Positions 60,241 to 64,000 of a stretch of 64,000 nt of DNA are shown piece after piece. The position numbers and the translations under genes were made by a program. Below the pieces are notes generated by a model, which saw nothing but the letters and a program-made list of their open reading frames with translations, was not told where the DNA came from and did no database searches. This DNA is from Haplomitrium mnioides. Its lineage: Eukaryota > Marchantiophyta > Haplomitriopsida > Calobryales. Position 1 is the stretch's first letter. Every line of letters starts with the position of its first letter. Location of the stretch: the NCBI GenBank assembly GCA_049999725.1, contig JBNGIS010017803.1, forward strand, positions 1-64,000, given 5' to 3'.

Positions 60241-60434
60241 CACGCTAAAGATTTTGTTTTCTGATTTGGAATGTAAAAGACAAGAGATTAAGTAGTCAAT
60301 TTGGGCAAATGCTTCATCAATATCAAAACATTAAACTCTTCTTGCAAGCAATAAAGAAGGAAATAATATAGCTATATTTTGGATAAGAAAATATTTTACA
60401 AACCAAATGAAAATACTAACTAAAGATTCAAGTT

Positions 60435-63400
60435 TCATTCACAGAAAATAACAATGAACTTGAAATGATTTACACTAAAAAGTTCAAGGTGGCAGATAAA
60501 TTCAACAAATTCCTTCAAAAAATTCTGGGTTACTTTATAAAATAGTAATCTTAAATTACAATATAAATTGAAAGTACACAATATACAATAAGGCTCATAA
60601 ATGACTTTATTCACTCGTGTCGACTTCTTCGAATTCAGCTTCAGAAGACTCAACAATATTAACACGATTTGCCTCAGTGTTAATATCAATGATTGAATCT
60701 CTTTCAAACACATCAGGATTGATTGCTATTTGTCTTTCATACTGAAACAAATTTGATTTAATGGTAGCTAGAGTGTTTTTTCTCAATTGGTTTTTTGTAA
60801 GAGAAGAAAATCAAAGAAAAATTTGTGATTTGTGTTACATCAAATACATCAATATGTAGCCTAGATTTGTGTTTCCTTTTTGTTGTTGCTATTTTTTCTA
60901 GGAAGTATTGTCCAAAAAAACCATCCTCAGCTTCACAAACAAACCATTGAACATGTACGCGTTTCGGGTTTGGAGGTTCTTCCTCATCAAATAACAAAAA
61001 TTTGAACACTTTGGCAATCCAAAATGGTCTGCCTTTTGGAAAGAGTGATGCAACAACACAAATAAACATTGTAGCTTTCATCTCATGTAGGTTGCCAAAT
61101 TTGTATTGTATTTGGTGTCGTGTGAAATAGTCCCTTCTCATGGCCTGTGAAGCTACTTGCTTCATTGGTTTCTCCTCATGTGACTTTGATGTTGAGTGCA
61201 CATTTAAGATGAAAGGAGAATAGAAGTAAGATTTCACACATCAAAACCCAACAATTCCTCTAGAATGTACATAAAAGAAGTACTCAATACAAAATCTCTT
61301 GCCCAATATCAAACTCTTTACTCCAGAAATCTCTCAACACTCTCATGCTCTCACCCTTTCTCACTCTCCACAACTCCTCACTCTATCGGAAACCCCTCCT
61401 CAAGTGATTATCCTCCAATGAGTCTTCTTAGCAACTCCTCCAAGAGCTTCTCCAAGTGCTTCTCCAATAGTCTCTCCAAGAATGAACTCTCCAAGTATGA
61501 AAATGAAAGTCTAAGCTCAAGCCACTCCTAGTCCCTTCCTCTCTCTTCCCTCTCCTTATATACTAGTCTAACAAATTACTACCAGTAAAACCTTGAGATT
61601 CTTTAACCCTACGTAAAAGCTAGCCTTTCAATTTTAAATTCTAAAGTATCCTCTAAAGTATCTTTGCCTTTTCCTCAAGAAGCTTCTCATTTGGAGCTTT
61701 CCTCAAAAGTAGTTCTAAAGTAACTTTAACTTTTTCCTACTTTTTCAAGAAGAAGCTTCTCATTTAGAGCTTTCTTTGACCAAGCATCTGATCTAGTCAT
61801 CTATTTCCTTTTCTTTTATACTTAATGCAAAAGCTACTTTTCATATTTCGAGATTCCTCAATCAGCAACTCAAAGATTAAAGTTCTTTTCTTTGACTTTT
61901 CTACTTTTAAGTGCCTTCTAGAAGAATCCTTCTAAAATCCTTGATACTAATTCAAATGACCTAAAGTATAACTTGTTGGAAAGCCTATTAAATAATCTTT
62001 TTAACCATATAATAATATTTGTATTTTCTTGTATTAAAATACTCTCTATTTTGACTTTTCTGCATAGTTATATTTTACCTTTGACCGATTATAACTCCCG
62101 GTTTACAACATGTTTTTCACTTCTGTAAATTGTCACTAATGACATTTGACATAAATTATTTACCTAAGAAATATTAGCTCTAACATTCATATAATAAGAA
62201 CACAATTAACTCTGTATAGATTTTGCTAAAAACCGAAAAAACCATATTTCCTCCAATGTCCTTGAAATCCTCCAAATACTCCAACTACTATGCCATGAAT
62301 TTCAAACATAGAAGAAGCCATGTATCCGCCTCATGCCTTCACAAGCCGAGGTGCTCCCTCATAAATTACTCGATGTGTAGAAAGTATATGTTCTATATGA
62401 GCATCTTCCTTATGCTGTTGAGTATCAAACTGAGAACCTAGACCATTATTTTGAGAATCATTACAAGTACTTGCTAGTTGTAAATTTTTGTGAAAGTTAT
62501 CTTTTTCTTTCAAGTTTTGTATTCTGCAATCTCTTGTTGGGCAAGAAAAAAGTCATTCCACTATTGAATATTGGAATCTGTAAAGAACTTATAGCAATTC
62601 TAACTTATGTTGTCCCTTATTGCAAAGATCACTTTCTCGGTGTCAACTTCTCTTTCTTACTTTTGAGATCATTTGATTTCAGAATATGCCCTGAAAGGAA
62701 TCAACATTAAACTTAAAATTTCTCTGTCCACTTCAAGTAGGTACTTGAGTTGACAAATACCATTTAGAGTTAACCAAAATTCATTTGTTGAAAACTATTT
62801 GCTCCAAATCTTTGCTTTGGAATCATTGAAGTGGAACTTGAATTGTTGACTGAAGGTAATATCAGTATCCTTTGAACAAAAGAGGGATGTTGTTGCAGAA
62901 TCATTTTAAAATCCAAAGTTTCCATCAAAAGAGTTGTGTGAGGTGTAGGATTATACGATAATTATAGCACCTTCTAAGACTTGTTGTTGTGAAAGCTTTG
63001 ACATGTTTCAAACATTTTGAGAATCTGCTAAACAATTGATCAATTTGATCATGAGTATGGCCAACAATGAGAAATCCCACCTTGATTTTTCGGAAAACAT
63101 TATTGGCAATAAAGAGACCAAGATATCCAAATAAGATGGAATTTTTATTCTCTCGGGTCGTATTATCCAACTGAAGATACAAAGTCGGAGGTAGTGACCC
63201 TTCAAAGTCACAAAATATTTTATTCAGCACCGTTATTGTCAAATTGGAGTTGCTTATCAAGTTTCTATAAGTTAAGAAGACCCTTGAAGAAAGAGCATGA
63301 TTGAATATTAATGCACTAACAACAGGCACACTCGCCAAACAATCTTTGTGAATGTTTTTTGGTGGCAAAGGTTTGTGTAGAATACCTGTTTTCTTCTTAT

Positions 63401-64000
63401 CCATTTCATTAGTGACAACTCGCAAGTACTTTTGAGATCTTAAATCCTTTGAGTTTTATTATTCCCTATTAATAATATTATTTGAAGGCTCGTCTATAGA
63501 CAATAGTACCGCCAAGTAGAGTGACCCAATTATCAAAATTAGAGTTTTTTCTTGGAATTCCCCATTGTAATGTGATATCTCGATTCTTCAAGCTTTGTTG
63601 AAAATACGTTTCTCTCACATTTTTCAAGAAATCTATCTTGCACAATGACAAAAAATTATTTTGACAACATGAAACTCTTCTCAATTTCAAAATTGAAATC
63701 AGATCGAGATTTTTCTTCACAAAGCTCTCGCCATGATGGACTTTCTGCAAAGAATTTTCACGTAAAGTGTTTACCCGTTTGGGTTTTGGCCGAAACAAAG
63801 AATTCTTATATAGTGCCGGTCGATTCAATCCATAGGTGAATCTAGCCATTGTAGATAATTCATCGTCATGAAGATCTTAAGTATCATCAATAACACTATT
63901 TGTTCATTCACAATAAGTTTTCAAAGGATGAAGACCACCTTGAGGATTGGGAGAACTGGACCATGTCGAAATGGAATCTTCATGAATATCTTGAACATTA
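60435..64000 (-). pseudogene. DUF7869-like transposase-candidate gene with core (copy E4)
   Basis: Minus-strand blocks in order: LHPLKTYCE and FRPKPKRVNTLREN; the Cys block CCQNNFLSLCKIDFLK with VRETYFQQSLKNRDITLQWG (63849-63478); then after a frame change LYLQLDNTTRENKN (about 63170) and VGFLIVGHTHDQIDQLFSRFS (about 63090-63025). Next come FSQQFKFHFNDSKAKIWSK (about 62870-62815) and a C-terminal block GRPFWIAKVFKF..VHVQWF..FGQYF (61237-60758). The order Cys cluster, DN..ENKN, GHTH..D..FS, F.F...I..K, PFW..KV..VQW fits DUF7869-family proteins as I remember them. Asp and His residues in the core could be catalytic, but that is inference. Stops (near 63900), a frameshift near 63450 and an LTR insertion make this copy inactive. 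Confidence 0.6.
61240..62185 (-). mobile_element. Probable solo LTR inserted in the E4 gene
   Basis: It splits the C-terminal block of the DUF7869-like gene from the core. Read on the minus strand it begins TGTTAGAGC (62185), contains a TATA-like TATATAAGGAGAGGG at about 61562, and ends near 61240 after GTTGGGTTTTGATGTG. The flanks TTCAC and TTCAT could be a decayed 5-bp duplication. There is no internal coding sequence. The inner end does not show a clean CA, so the boundary is approximate. Confidence 0.4.

Larger units (their letters stand above)
59148..64000 (-). mobile_element. Copy E4 of the two-gene DNA transposon: DUF7869-like half, running off the window
   Basis: Its end AACAACTGCTACTTTGAAC (59148) is the reverse of the terminal motif at 398, 6829 and 46183. 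It interrupts the gag-like repeat at 59144. From right to left it holds the DUF7869-like gene (64000 to about 60435), then the 3' region with palindrome repeats (about 60240-59940). A separate LTR-like insertion sits at about 61240-62185. It is the only copy here that keeps the central protein core. Any methyltransferase side would lie beyond 64000. Confidence 0.65.

Noticed and set aside
1-64000. tRNA, rRNA or other structural RNA genes
   Set aside because: I saw no tRNA cloverleaf signature, rRNA or snRNA sequence while reading. The only tRNA-like strings are the retrotransposon primer-binding sites at 22303 and 25125.

Overview
This is a transposon-dominated stretch of a land-plant nuclear genome. 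The only ordinary host gene I can assemble is an intron-rich plasma-membrane H+-ATPase of plant type IIIA on the minus strand (coding 17476 down to 10489, nine coding exons, 968 residues). Nearly everything else is layered, mostly decayed transposable-element DNA: AT-rich, full of stop codons, with nested insertions that can be ordered. The density of old Ty3/gypsy and Ty1/copia copies, long LTR-like units of 3.7-3.9 kb and long introns suggest a large-genome plant such as a gymnosperm or fern, but the sequence does not fix the species. A 10-N gap at 8497-8506 shows it is a draft scaffold.

Layout. 1-7760: copies of an unusual DNA transposon. A left-truncated copy (399-6829) carries two divergent genes around a shared promoter region (3224-3681). 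The minus-strand gene begins at 3223 and the plus-strand gene at 3682. 7761-10488: mostly unassigned. 10489-17476: H+-ATPase gene. 17477-18789: 5' flank. 18790-23076: an inverted pair of related gypsy elements (G1 minus, G2 plus). 23077-32267: a 3.9-kb long-LTR-like unit (A) inserted in G2, itself split by a copia element with both LTRs (24779-30059). 32268-32539: remainder of G2. 32540-36390: a chromodomain gypsy (G3, minus). 36391-40996: a 5'-truncated copia (plus). 40997-46183: the other half of the two-gene DNA transposon, with a methyltransferase-like gene. 46184-46870: gypsy fragment. About 47060-53922: a second 3.9-kb-type unit (C) split by a third, GC-rich one (B, 49828-53538, perfect 5-bp target duplication CCTCT). 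53923-59144: unassigned DNA with a duplicated gag-like segment. 59148-64000: a minus-strand copy of the DNA transposon carrying the probable transposase core; it runs off the window.

The system most worth attention is this DNA transposon family. Put together from its copies, it looks like: terminal inverted repeat - gene 1 (a protein resembling the plant and animal DUF7869 families, with DN..ENKN and GHTH..ID..FS motifs) - divergent promoter - gene 2 (introns, with a 3' part resembling a beta-class N4/N6 amino DNA methyltransferase) - terminal inverted repeat. Its introns, 3' regions and even the coding start of gene 1 carry tandem arrays built on the palindrome ATGCGCGCAT. The introns use a 24-bp unit in which this palindrome alternates with a second one, GGACTT..AAGTCC. 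No single copy here is complete, so the two-gene model is an inference from overlapping copies.
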